From Paraglomus occultum (lineage: Eukaryota; Glomeromycota; Glomeromycetes; Paraglomerales; Paraglomeraceae): DNA of 19,397 nucleotides. Numbering within the stretch: the stretch's first letter is position 1; each line of letters opens with the position of its first letter. The notes beneath the pieces are model-generated. The model had not been told where the DNA came from. It worked only from the letters and a program-made list of their open reading frames with translations, and searched no databases. Positions 1-7,790 of this stretch are shown here, piece by piece. The stretch lies in assembly GCA_910592205.1 (NCBI GenBank), contig CAJVPJ010000667.1:1-19397 (forward strand), in the 5' to 3' direction. A program made the position numbers and the translations under genes.

Positions 1-550
1 ATGGGAAGGCTTCGATTTGTTCTATTTTATAGGCATTTATTGTATTACAAAGAATTTTGTCTATTTTTATCTTAAAAATATCTACAAATTTATTATCAGG
101 TATTAAGATATCAAAGAAAACTCGAATTCCTGTAAGAGTAACTACCGCTTTTTGACCATTGATAAGAGAGCCATATAGACGCAAAACATAATGGTGCTTT
201 TCACCTATTTTATTTGATGATCCCTCAAAATCGACAGCCATGAAAGGGATCTCCTCTCGTTTAGCCAAAGTATCATTGAGAATCGTAGATAACCTTTCAT
301 CATTTTCTGCAAATATATCACGGCTTGAAATTCCTGTTAAATAATCACCACCAAAGTATTGGATAAGTTGACCGTTGTCTGAGTTTTTATTTTCCGAAAT
401 CTGTGATTGAGGAAAAGCTTTCGCCCCCCGGTGGTAGAAGGCCCCGTTGTTTTCTTCCTCTATCTCTGGCTCGAAATTTTGGTTATCCACGGTTGGCACA
501 TCGGATGATGCGGGTACAATGGGTGTATTATGTTCGGGTTGGGTACTCAT
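1..550 (-). CDS. Family B DNA polymerase-like protein, N-terminal part, runs off the window edge
   Basis: An open frame of 183 codons starts at an ATG (548-550) and reaches the window edge without a stop, so only the N-terminus is visible. The first 60 residues are low-complexity and acidic. At about 110-117 comes FMAVDFEG, followed by a strand-rich stretch containing VLRLYGSLINGQKAVVTLTG. That stretch resembles the N-terminal domain of family B polymerases, where a 'LRLYG..hdG..v...l.G' pattern precedes the exonuclease domain. From memory, similar polymerase N-termini are repeated in Rhizophagus and belong to mobile or virus-like elements (Polinton/Maverick or plasmid-like). The catalytic DxD and YxDTDS motifs would lie outside the window, so polymerase identity is inference. 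The gene is divergent from the small zinc protein 133 bp away. No intron is needed within the visible part. Confidence 0.5.
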   Translation of the reverse strand, partial: MSTQPEHNTPIVPASSDVPTVDNQNFEPEIEEENNGAFYHRGAKAFPQSQISENKNSDNGQLIQYFGGDYLTGISSRDIFAENDERLSTILNDTLAKREEIPFMAVDFEGSSNKIGEKHHYVLRLYGSLINGQKAVVTLTGIRVFFDILIPDNKFVDIFKIKIDKILCNTINAYKIEQIEAFP

Positions 551-683
551 CGTAACTTATGTTGTTTTGAAACTATAATAGTGGTTAGAGAAAAGTTTAA
601 TAAAAATTAATTATTTTAGGTAATTAGTGTTAGACAATATAATATATATGCTACTTAAAAATCGTATTAGTAAAACTTTAGAT

Positions 684-962
684 ATGGGATCGGGAAAGAA
701 AACAGTGGGATTTTACCGTTGTCCTTATATCCTTAGAAATGGGAAGGTATGTAATCGGGGTTGCTATCGACCTGAGGGGTGTACAGTTCATTGGGATTCG
801 CCTATAAAAGTTACTTGTAAAGAACCTGGCTGTAGTGAGTTAACTCGTTCCGATTATGGTGCATGTAGAACTCATGCTGGTAAGTATCGATCTCAAGATT
901 ATTATCAGCGAAAAAAGCTGGAGAAGATGGCACGAGATACATCTGAGGTAAAAGAGTCTTAG
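684..962 (+). CDS. Small Cys/His-rich protein with two zinc-binding-like modules
   Basis: This is a 92-residue protein if the ATG at 684 (MGSGKKTVGFYRCPY) is used; an in-frame ATG at 648 would add 12 residues. Two Cys/His clusters can be read: C-x9-C-x9-C-x2-H (in YRCPYILRNGKVCNRG..EGC..H) and C-x4-C-x10-C-x2-H (in TCKEPGCSEL..ACRTH). Each could ligate one zinc ion. The tail is basic and charged (YYQRKKLEKMARDTS). I recall many similar 'CPY..GK.C.RG' proteins in Rhizophagus but no established function. The gene is divergent from the PolB-like gene, and the roughly 130 bp between the two starts probably holds both promoters, which suggests a linked pair inside a mobile element. Nucleic-acid binding is a guess from the fold pattern only. 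Confidence 0.55.
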   Translation: MGSGKKTVGFYRCPYILRNGKVCNRGCYRPEGCTVHWDSPIKVTCKEPGCSELTRSDYGACRTHAGKYRSQDYYQRKKLEKMARDTSEVKES

Positions 963-1019
963 TAATTTATGTGCAATATATACCTACTGATTGGAGGACA
1001 TGACCTCTAAGTTTTTTTT

Positions 1020-1072
1020 CTAGGACGGATTTTTTCTAGGACGGATTTTTTCTAGGACGGATTTTTTCTAGG
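1020..1072. repeat. 16-bp tandem repeat (ctaggacggatttttt)
   Basis: Three exact units start at 1020, 1036 and 1052, followed by a partial fourth from 1068 (ctaggacg). The core taggacgga recurs nearby at 1081-1089 and 1423-1431, and an inverted form (gtcctag) lies at 1161-1167. At 1396-1404 and 1425-1433 the core forms a 9-bp inverted repeat (aatccgtcc / ggacggatt). The array lies about 60 bp beyond the stop of the small zinc protein. Confidence 0.85.
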
Positions 1073-1502
1073 ACGTGGTTTAGGACGGAAAAAATATACC
1101 TGCTAGTAATTTCAAGCCGAACAAAAGAGTTTTAGACTACCCGTCTCAGTTGTCCCAGTTGTCCTAGTAAAATCTCGGTCTTCTTACTTTTTTTATCTAT
1201 AGGTATACATAGTATTATATGTATATAGCATGTACAGTATATATCATATGTATAGTATAAATGTATCACGGGTAGAGGGCGCACAACAAATTTTATTTTT
1301 CTAGATTATTACTTCTTTACTAGAACAACTAGGACGAATATATAATAAATATAAAGAACAAGATAAAAAGAATATTAAATCTTTCTCCTATATCGAATCC
1401 GTCCCAGTTAAGTATTTTTTACTAGGACGGATTTTTTATTAGGACGCGAGCAGATCCATTTTAAACGCATTCTAGGATAGTGAACATGAGCGATTACATT
1501 TT

Positions 1503-1952
1503 GATAGCATTATCGATAGTATAACTGGATAATACTTTTCGATAGCATTTTTTGATAGCCTACTCGCTAGCATGTGTATAGTATACCTGATAGCGTATAT
1601 TATTTATATGTAATAATTATGGCAGAAGACTATAGCAAAGATATACTGTATATACTTCGAGGTGTAGTCTTTTGCGGAAATATATGTAATAATTATGGCA
1701 GAAGACTATGCCCGCCTTCTTATATATTTAGTCGAAGTTTACTATTTTTTTACTCCCATTTCTATGGTATGTTCTCGGATATACTTCTGGTGTCAAAAAT
1801 CCTGACAAAATCGAAATCGGCATACTTTAATATAACGTACTTGATAGTATTTTTGATAGCATAACTTGATAGCATATACCTGATAGCATTAATTACGTGA
1901 CATAGGTTGCATACATATTCAGATAGCATATATGTAATATGCTCGATAGCAT
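1503..1952. repeat. GATAGCAT-rich dispersed repeat field
   Basis: The octamer gatagcat occurs exactly at 1503, 1541, 1855, 1868, 1882, 1922 and 1945. Variants include gatagtat (1843) and gatagcgt (1589). Spacing is irregular, so this is not a simple tandem satellite. I see no credible coding region within 963-2000. Confidence 0.7.
1605..1709 (+). repeat. 29-bp direct repeat, two copies 76 bp apart
   Basis: Positions 1605-1633 and 1681-1709 are identical; the copies begin tatatgtaataattatggca. Between them, gtagtcttttgc is a partial inverted match to gcagaagactat in the repeats, so the block can also fold back on itself. Confidence 0.85.
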
Positions 1953-2000
1953 GTCCTGATTGTATTAATTTTTCTATTAAAAATTCTATGTGGTATATAA

Positions 2001-2312
2001 AATGACAACAATGAGAGTAAGCTAACTCAAGCTATTGATAAAATTATAACGCAAAAGATTGAGGAGGTAGACTGCAACATTAAGCCAGATCAAGCTATCA
2101 ATAAACTTTTAATACAGGAGATTGGAAAGGGTTTCAAAGCTTATATAAAAAAGCTAAATGAAGAATACGATTCTGAGTTGGACTTCAATCTCGAAAATGA
2201 ATTAAAAGATATATCTATTTGTAAACCTGCAATCAAGAATTACTGTACATTGGGCCCACAAATGACGATATATAATTGGATGCATCGTCAGTATATTTTT
2301 TTGCCCATGTGA
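2001..2312 (+). pseudogene. Eroded lysine-rich ORF without start codon
   Basis: An open frame of 103 codons follows an in-frame TAA (1998-2000) and ends with TGA at 2310-2312. It has no ATG until near its end. The product is rich in Lys, Glu and Ile and looks helical (for example KIITQKIEEVD and LLIQEIGKGFKAYIKKLNEE), like a real coding remnant. From about 2250 the reading enters a different, hairpin-containing sequence, so the genuine part is probably 2001-2250. I do not recognise the family. It could be an internal exon or a piece of a transposon-borne gene. Confidence 0.35.
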
Positions 2313-2499
2313 CCCAACGACGGAAATCGGCATGATTACTAAATCAACATACGACGACAAAAATTAGCCACAGTCGTCATTTGAGTGACGTGAAAAATAG
2401 AAATTACACGTCAAGCCACAATACATACCTTGGTGGCTTTCGAATGACAATACAAACACAATCTACACATCACACCTAGGGATATATAATTGCTCAAGT

Positions 2500-2554
2500 G
2501 ACTTGAATTTTGCGATCTACCCATCACTCGAATGACTTAAATTTTGCGATCTAC
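2500..2554. repeat. Two-copy 21-bp direct repeat
   Basis: gactt(g/a)aattttgcgatctac occurs at 2500-2520 and 2534-2554 with one mismatch (34-bp period). It lies just before the hairpin at 2587-2617 and probably belongs to the same element. Confidence 0.7.
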
Positions 2555-2586
2555 ACGTCATAGCTGAGGGGGAATAACCTATACTA

Positions 2587-2617
2587 AGTGGAAATAACAT
2601 AATATGTTATTTCCACT
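2587..2617. repeat. Perfect 14-bp inverted repeat (hairpin)
   Basis: agtggaaataacat (2587-2600) and atgttatttccact (2604-2617) are exact reverse complements around a 3-nt loop. The outer bases also match partly (cta / cag). This could be a joined transposon end or a transcript 3' stem-loop. It sits at the stop codon of the minus-strand ORF ending at 2617. Confidence 0.85.
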
Positions 2618-2808
2618 CAGAGGAAGAGGTTTAGACCATGAATCGATTCAACTTGTACTTGGCTGTCTTCAGAATTAGAATTCACTTTCTCAAGCACCTT
2701 AACCCAAAATTCCTTTTTTTCAGCTGGATTCATTGCATTTCCCACAGTTGAGCTGGTCCTTGAAGACATCAGCTGAAAGTTCTCCAATAAGTACAAAAAA
2801 GAAACCAA
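2617..2808 (-). CDS. Short ORF downstream of the Uma2-like gene, possible last exon
   Basis: A minus-strand frame of 63 codons contains SSRTSSTVGNAMNPAEKKEFWVK-like sequence and ends inside the hairpin. The peptide is hydrophilic and partly helical (KKEFWVKVLEKV). It lies about 250 bp downstream of the Uma2-like stop on the same strand. It might be a separate small gene, a remnant, or a 3' exon reached by splicing, but I could not define a convincing splice pair. Confidence 0.25.
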   Translation of the reverse strand: MVSFLYLLENFQLMSSRTSSTVGNAMNPAEKKEFWVKVLEKVNSNSEDSQVQVESIHGLNLFL

Positions 2809-3058
2809 AATTTGGGGGTGCTTGTCGATCTATCAAAAACAGAACCCCTGGTGTATCAAAAACGAAACTTGCTCAATTTACGCCTGCTATTACATCTTTC
2901 TCCAGGTACAAAAACAATTTACGGAGATTAGCAAGTGTTTCCTTCATAGAGGCCGTATTTATTATATTTAATCTTTGTTATACTGATAAGACAATATACA
3001 TTCAGCATGGATCCTCTATTTCGATCAAATTCATTGAAAGCAATGGCATCTCTATATT

Positions 3059-3886
3059 TCAAGGCCGTAATACACCACTATATGCACTTTGTATATCCCA
3101 TAAATCTATGAAGAAATTATTAGGTGTTCCATTTGGTACGGCAGTAGGAACATCGTTAAAAAGTAAGTTGGTAGGAATAGCGAGTTGATAGTCTGCCAAA
3201 TTAGGACCATCGCAAGCAACTTGTCCACGTCCGACGCCAGTAAGACTGTTAGCCGGAAAATTCGGAATATTCAAAAGAAACCTTGTTGTGGAGATATGAA
3301 GAGTTGCAGTCCCAAAGGACTTTGCGATACAAGGTACAGTTGGATTCGGTTGGTCACGTCTGTAAAACAATGCGAGCAATGCAAAGGTGCGATCCCGACG
3401 ACGGGGAAAGAGCTTGATGGCCAGATACATTTGAATATTGGTGCGTGGAGAAAAATATCCTGTTGCCAGCTCATGCAAACTGTTTAGGCTTTCTGTGTTA
3501 CCAATTTCTATGACCATCGTTGGGTATGGGTTACCGCTTGGATTGGCTGCCTGCCTTTGTGGAGGTTGTCGACGTTGACTCGGTCGAATACAAACATCTG
3601 GACGATACACATCTCTCGTGTTCACAGTGATATCCGTTTCGCCCATAACCCAGAGTTCGCGACGGTTCCAGGTATACATCTCACCAGTTAATACTCCTTG
3701 TACCCTTGAATGAGGATCTAGAGGCAGGTCGTGGGCTACGACTTTCCCATCAATGAGCCGGTATTTAACAGAAACCTTTGGTTCTCCATCGCAAAACTCA
3801 AGATAAGTTTCGCGTGGTACGTTACTTGCCACAACGATCCCTCGTCGATAAACTTCTTCCGTTCTATCTTGTTGCTGAATGGCCAT
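3059..3886 (-). CDS. Uma2-like (DUF820) PD-(D/E)XK nuclease-fold protein
   Basis: The ATG at 3886 (MAIQQQDRTEEVYRRG) gives 275 residues; the same frame extends upstream to an ATG at 4039 (+51 residues). The shorter start is preferred because similarity seems to begin at RTEEVYRRGIVVASNVP. Uma2-type landmarks appear in order: an N-terminal strand region, RDVYRPDVCI (the 'rPDvvv' acidic residue), then after a Pro/Gln-rich insert PTMVIEIGNTESL (the 'lvvEV.S' strand), then YFSPRTNIQMYLAIKLF (the usual 'Y...gvpeYWlv' position). The usual ExK and downstream Lys are not apparent: the strand reads EIGN and the helix reads ELATGYF. The protein may therefore be non-catalytic. Uma2-like proteins are mostly bacterial; I recall a large family in Rhizophagus of unknown role. 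Confidence 0.6.
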   Translation of the reverse strand: MAIQQQDRTEEVYRRGIVVASNVPRETYLEFCDGEPKVSVKYRLIDGKVVAHDLPLDPHSRVQGVLTGEMYTWNRRELWVMGETDITVNTRDVYRPDVCIRPSQRRQPPQRQAANPSGNPYPTMVIEIGNTESLNSLHELATGYFSPRTNIQMYLAIKLFPRRRDRTFALLALFYRRDQPNPTVPCIAKSFGTATLHISTTRFLLNIPNFPANSLTGVGRGQVACDGPNLADYQLAIPTNLLFNDVPTAVPNGTPNNFFIDLWDIQSAYSGVLRP

Positions 3887-4039
3887 AAGGTGACCCCTCG
3901 CTTTATCAAAATCCCATGAGCTCCATAAACAAGACGGAATTGTATTCCTGGTTTGTTTTGACAGATACAAGGAGTCAGAAGATAAGAAAGTGGTTTGACA
4001 AAACGATTTTTGCCAATTCGTGGTGTCATACAAACCCAT

Positions 4040-4918
4040 TAAAAGATTTATTATTCATTGTTCGAATTACGTATTCTTTATGATGTCACATACAAATCAT
4101 CTGATAAAAAATTACTTTATGATAACAATGCAATGTTAGTTCTTTTCAGGCTTGATATTCAAGCATTCGAATTCGTTGTTCTGCTATTTTTCGTACTGTA
4201 AAGTGTATACCGTACTTAATTCAATAAATCAAATCGAGAGAAAAAAATAAACTTCTATCCTGCTCTTTCGTTGGTTAGTGACTTGAATAATTCGATGTTG
4301 ACATACAGTCTGGGACTAAAAAAACCGCGCAAATTTTAAAAGCAAATAAAACAGTTGATAATTCATATACTGTATGTCAGAGACACATGATCGATTATAT
4401 TTTTCCATGTGATTTGCGTAACTTTGCTGTTGTCATGCTTCTTTCAATAAAATCCAAAGTCCGCTTCCCACGCTTCTTTATTCTGCGAAAGTAAACGCTA
4501 TTCTTGAGTGGGATATCAGCTCTAGGGTTTTTACCTTAACGGCTCGTTGATTAGCGTCGCTTTTTTCTCTCTCCGCTATTAGTTAATTAATACTGACGTC
4601 GATAAGCTAGTCACATGGTAAAATCTTCCTCACACTCCAAAGCAATCTTAATTGAACTCACTTTGATTGCGTTTAGTAGTTGAGGTATTCGGCACATTCC
4701 ATTTGGCCACTTTTCCATGTTCCCTCTCCCAATTTCCATTTAATTCATTTCAATCTTATTTAGATCGATCCAAAGCAGACGATCCCAAAGATTATTTGTG
4801 CACCGATAGGGTTAGTGCTAAGTTGACCCAAAGTCTTGAGCGTCAGACAATCCCGAAGATTGCATGCGCCCCAACACTACTTCGTAGCTCGTCCCATAGA
4901 CTTGAACGAACAGGCATC
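4040..4918. other. AT-rich intergenic stretch, no supported feature
   Basis: Both strands contain only short frames with no recognisable protein. The Uma2-like gene reads away from this stretch, so its promoter is expected near 4040-4300, but no clear core element stands out. Confidence 0.4.
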
Positions 4919-5796
4919 TTATAGATCCCTGCCGCGCCACCATTTTTTTATTTTAATAAAAAAAATTTCTTGAGTTGCCTGTTTATAACGATCATGCAAC
5001 TCATGCGCTTTTATACTCCTGTTGCCATCCTTTTTTTCAATGATGTTCTCGAGAGAAGTAAGATATTGACTAATTTTTTTTCTGAACGGTTCTGCATCGC
5101 ATTCTTCCAAAAAACTTGTAGTACAGTCGAACCCCGTTATACCGAAGGCACGGGAGAGTCATATATGATTCGTTATAACGAGGAATTCGGTAAAACAAAC
5201 ACTCTCTTTGTAACGAAGTCTAGCCTAAAATCAAGTAATATTCGGTATATCGAGGCTTTCGTAAGCAATATTTATTAGTTGCAAAATAAATATCAATATA
5301 CAGGAAGAAAGAATTTATTCTAGATTGCGCTTGTAACATTATGTAATTCCACCTTCCTTTTCAATGAACAAAAGACTTTGAGCTCATTCTAAATTATATT
5401 CTTTCTTTTCTATTGGCTTGACAATTATTTAGTACGTTTTGAACTAGTTTTAAAGCGGTTATGGCATCTTTAGTCAAGACAGTGGCGACCATATTGTTGT
5501 TTATGACCACAATTACTACAACCAATCACCATGCCAAATTTCTATGTCCCGTGATAAACTTCGTTATAAAGCGACTAGTGCAATATACAAAAATCCTCCA
5601 ACCGAACTTCGGTAACGGAATAACGAGGTTTACTATTATAACGATCAAATTTAAATATTAAAAAAAAAAGGAAAAAGTAACCCTTGCTTCGGTATAACAA
5701 AAATTCGTTATAATGCATTTCGTTATAATGCATTTCGTTATAACGGGGTCCGACTGTATTCCACTTGGAGGACTTGCGATCAAAATATTTATGCAC
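4919..5796 (-). pseudogene. ORF of unknown function split by a transposon
   Basis: On the minus strand a frame begins after an in-frame TAG (HKYFDRKSSKWN, 5793 downwards) and meets the right end of the 5124-5756 element. On the far side a frame resumes (SFLEECDAEPFRKKISQ) and runs to TAA at 4919. Removing the element and one TA copy puts both parts in one frame of roughly 80 codons, which strongly suggests they were once continuous. There is no ATG. A TACTAAT-like branch sequence and an AG just before GTGCAT (about 5797) suggest this is a 3' exon. The product is charged and helical, ending KKWWRGRDL. I do not recognise the family. If the element is still within the transcript, the gene is interrupted. 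Confidence 0.45.
5124..5756. mobile_element. Non-autonomous pogo/Tigger-type transposon with TA target duplication
   Basis: The left end begins cagtcgaaccccgttata (5124) and the right end is the reverse complement of cagtcggaccccgttata (ending 5756). The first 23 positions match with two mismatches. Both ends are flanked by TA (5122-5123 and 5757-5758), the target duplication of the Tc1/mariner/pogo superfamily. The element is 633 bp and encodes no transposase. Subterminal repeats are present: cgttataatgcattt in tandem at 5706 and 5721, with related cgttataacg motifs near both ends. This is a MITE-like copy that would need a transposase made elsewhere. Confidence 0.88.
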
Positions 5797-6530
5797 CTAA
5801 TTTTCCGACATGCTTAGAGTATTAGTATTAGTATTAATTCTGATAGACACGTCTCGGTATTTTTTTTTGACGGTGACATCATTACTCTTTTTTTCTGTTA
5901 CACGATTATCGCTCTTATATTTCTAATAAAATCGGTCACTTTTATTATAGATTTTTTTGGTTACGATTTCAGTCAGTATAAGTTACAAGTAGTGGGTTAG
6001 ACCACAGCCATCTCGGCGTTAACAGATTCAGTAAAGGCAACGCCTTCTGGCAGCGTAACTTCAGATATTATATATATCAAATGTGTCTAATATGATACAC
6101 GAATACTACGAATACTGTGGCCACGATGAGCTTTCGATTCAGATATTTCTCACCCAGTGGCAGCGTGACTTTGGATACAATAAGTACTCGGTGAAAATTC
6201 TCACCTTGTTTAAAGTAAATACAGAGTTGCACAAGAATTAATTTAAACAGAGGGGTAAAAATTTTGATTTGTGATCGAGGAGGGTAATAGTAAGACGTTG
6301 GTTGTGAGTTATCCAAACCGTCGCATGTGTCGTAATACGGAGTGCGGCGAAAGCTGATAACGCTGTAGTTGCGCGTTGGAGGAGGGGAGGTTTGTTGTAG
6401 CAAAATATGTACAATGGTTTGAGTACATTGCCGCATCGTTTTTGTGTCAAAGTTCGGCCGGGCAATAGTGGAATGGTTGTCTGTTGTTCGATGAATTGTT
6501 TGTTTATATTTTAGATAACATTGCATGTTG
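5797..6530. other. Gene-poor stretch with a diverged duplicated segment
   Basis: Two related segments occur at about 6000-6065 and 6112-6178; both contain ggcagcgt(a/g)acttt-like sequence. Read on the minus strand they give similar peptides, SEVTLPEGVAF and SKVTLPLGEKY, which hints at an old duplicated exon. A 149-codon minus frame (6077-6526) covers the second. An overlapping frame (ATG at 6465) begins with a basic, Thr/Ala-rich peptide. None is recognisable and I do not call a gene. A (agtatt)n-type microsatellite lies at 5816-5840. Confidence 0.3.
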
Positions 6531-6532
6531 GA

Positions 6533-7115
6533 GTAGAAACATTTATTTTTGGATATAAAAATATAAACAGCGCATGCTGTAGAAACACTTTAAAGGATTT
6601 ATAATAATGAAGGCAGTTACATACTGTAAAATCAATCTATATTAATATAACAATAATGAATAATCACATGTTGTAGAAAACCTTTAGAAAATTTTTTATT
6701 TTTTGGAGGCCATATAAATAGCAGGTCCGAAGTATACGCAGTAAAAAATTTTCACTGGTTAACAAGTTAATTAAACTGATAATATCGATAACAATATGAT
6801 ATAACAACGACATATAATCACATACTGAAGAAACATTTAGAAAAATTTTTAGCATTTCCGATAAACCACGCATTTAATTTCAATTATCTATGAGTAGTAA
6901 TATTAATAACAGTAGTATAAAAAACAGTAGAACATTTAGAAAATTTGGAGAAGTGTTTATTTTTGAAGATTATACAACTACAGTACAATAAGCCACGCGT
7001 ATGCAACTGATATAACATTGATAACAATACAAATAACAGCAGAAAAATTGTCTATTTTTGGAGGTTATACAGGTCCGGAGTATATCCGGAGTATACACAG
7101 TAAAAAGTTTTTATT
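6533..7115. repeat. Degenerate interspersed repeat, about six copies
   Basis: Related units begin gtagaaacattta or similar at about 6533, 6579, 6673, 6827, 6926 and 7038. The 6673 and 7038 units share a longer tract: tatttttggagg, then aggtccg(a/g)agtata, then cgcagtaaaaaa / cacagtaaaaag. The last copy has a short internal duplication of tccggagtata. The sequence is AT-rich and non-coding, probably the decayed remains of a transposon. Confidence 0.55.
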
Positions 7116-7410
7116 AGATATTATTAATTACATCATACGTAGCTTGTCGAACTCGCTAATCAGTAAAAATTTATTATTTACCAAAACAATAGTCATGATG
7201 TCATGGTGTCATGGTGTTACACTAAACGATATATCAGATTCTCACGCTCCTTGTTATGTATAGGTTGCAACTGACGATACATATAACACGCGTCGGCGGT
7301 TCTCCTTCACTTGCAATTTTCGGTAGTTCATAATTATTTAAAATATTCATGAGGGATAAAAACTATTACCGTAATGTTTGGCTGGTCCCTATTACGCACA
7401 TACAACCGCG

Positions 7411-7450
7411 TTTTCTCTCCCCCTCTCTTTCTCTCTTTCTCTCTCTCTTT
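7411..7450 (+). promoter_or_regulatory. Pyrimidine (CT)-rich tract upstream of the Mrr-like pseudogene
   Basis: A near-pure C/T run, mostly alternating CT, ends 10 bp before the ATG at 7460. CT tracts are common in fungal promoters and 5' leaders. The position fits a relic promoter, but no core element or function is proven. Confidence 0.4.
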
Positions 7451-7459
7451 GTACGAACA

Positions 7460-7790
7460 ATGTCTACAACCAGAGGAGGACTGCGTTCGAAATCTTTATC
7501 GCACGAAAGCTTGCCCAAGCAGGCTTTGTTCTAGAACGATTAGGTAAGAAAGTTTTTTCTTATAACGTATTGCTGTTATATTGGTTTTAATTATTTATTC
7601 GTTTTTTAGTGGCAGAGGAGATGGTGACATCGATATTCGCGCGGAATTTGGGAATACCAAATTCTGCATACATGAATATTTCGGACGAAAAGTGTCAGAT
7701 TGGGATATTGTTAGATTCCTCGATGAATGTACCAATATAGAATCCCTTATAGACAAAAAACAGAATGCTACTTATAATCTCTCGAGTTGA
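7460..7790 (+). pseudogene. Mrr-like restriction-endonuclease fold pseudogene
   Basis: The parts read in order as MSTTRGGL (frame 1), then AFEIFIARKLAQAGFVLERL (next frame), a 66-nt intron (7544-7609, GTAAGA...TTTTTTAG), then GRGDGDIDIRAEFGNTKFCI. This order matches Mrr-cat domains: an N-terminal helix 'FE.yia..L...GF..er', then 'GDGGvDi', then '.v..QcKny'. Two reading-frame breaks are needed, one between the ATG and AFEIF and one across the splice junction. The nuclease aspartate (GDGDID) is kept, but the Q-x-K position reads IHE, so the catalytic lysine is lost. The frame stops after LIDKKQNATYNLSS, before the rest of the domain. Mrr homologues in bacteria cut methylated DNA; the Rhizophagus copies are of unknown role. 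This copy is almost certainly non-functional. Confidence 0.65.

Noticed and set aside
1574-1864. 96-codon plus-strand ORF
   Set aside because: It runs through the direct repeats and the GATAGCAT field; the composition is that of repeat DNA with no recognisable protein.
2733-3188. 151-codon plus-strand ORF
   Set aside because: It is antisense to the Uma2-like gene and the trailing ORF, with no protein-like features.
3736-4029. 97-codon minus-strand ORF overlapping the Uma2-like N-terminus
   Set aside because: It is a different frame over the same DNA with no family resemblance, whereas the 3059-3886 frame carries recognisable Uma2 landmarks.
6077-6526. 149-codon minus-strand ORF as a gene
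   Set aside because: It overlaps a second frame of equal quality, has no recognisable domain and no convincing promoter. Only the short duplicated segment is reported.
7018-7263. 81-codon plus-strand ORF
   Set aside because: It begins in the degenerate repeat field and does not start with ATG.
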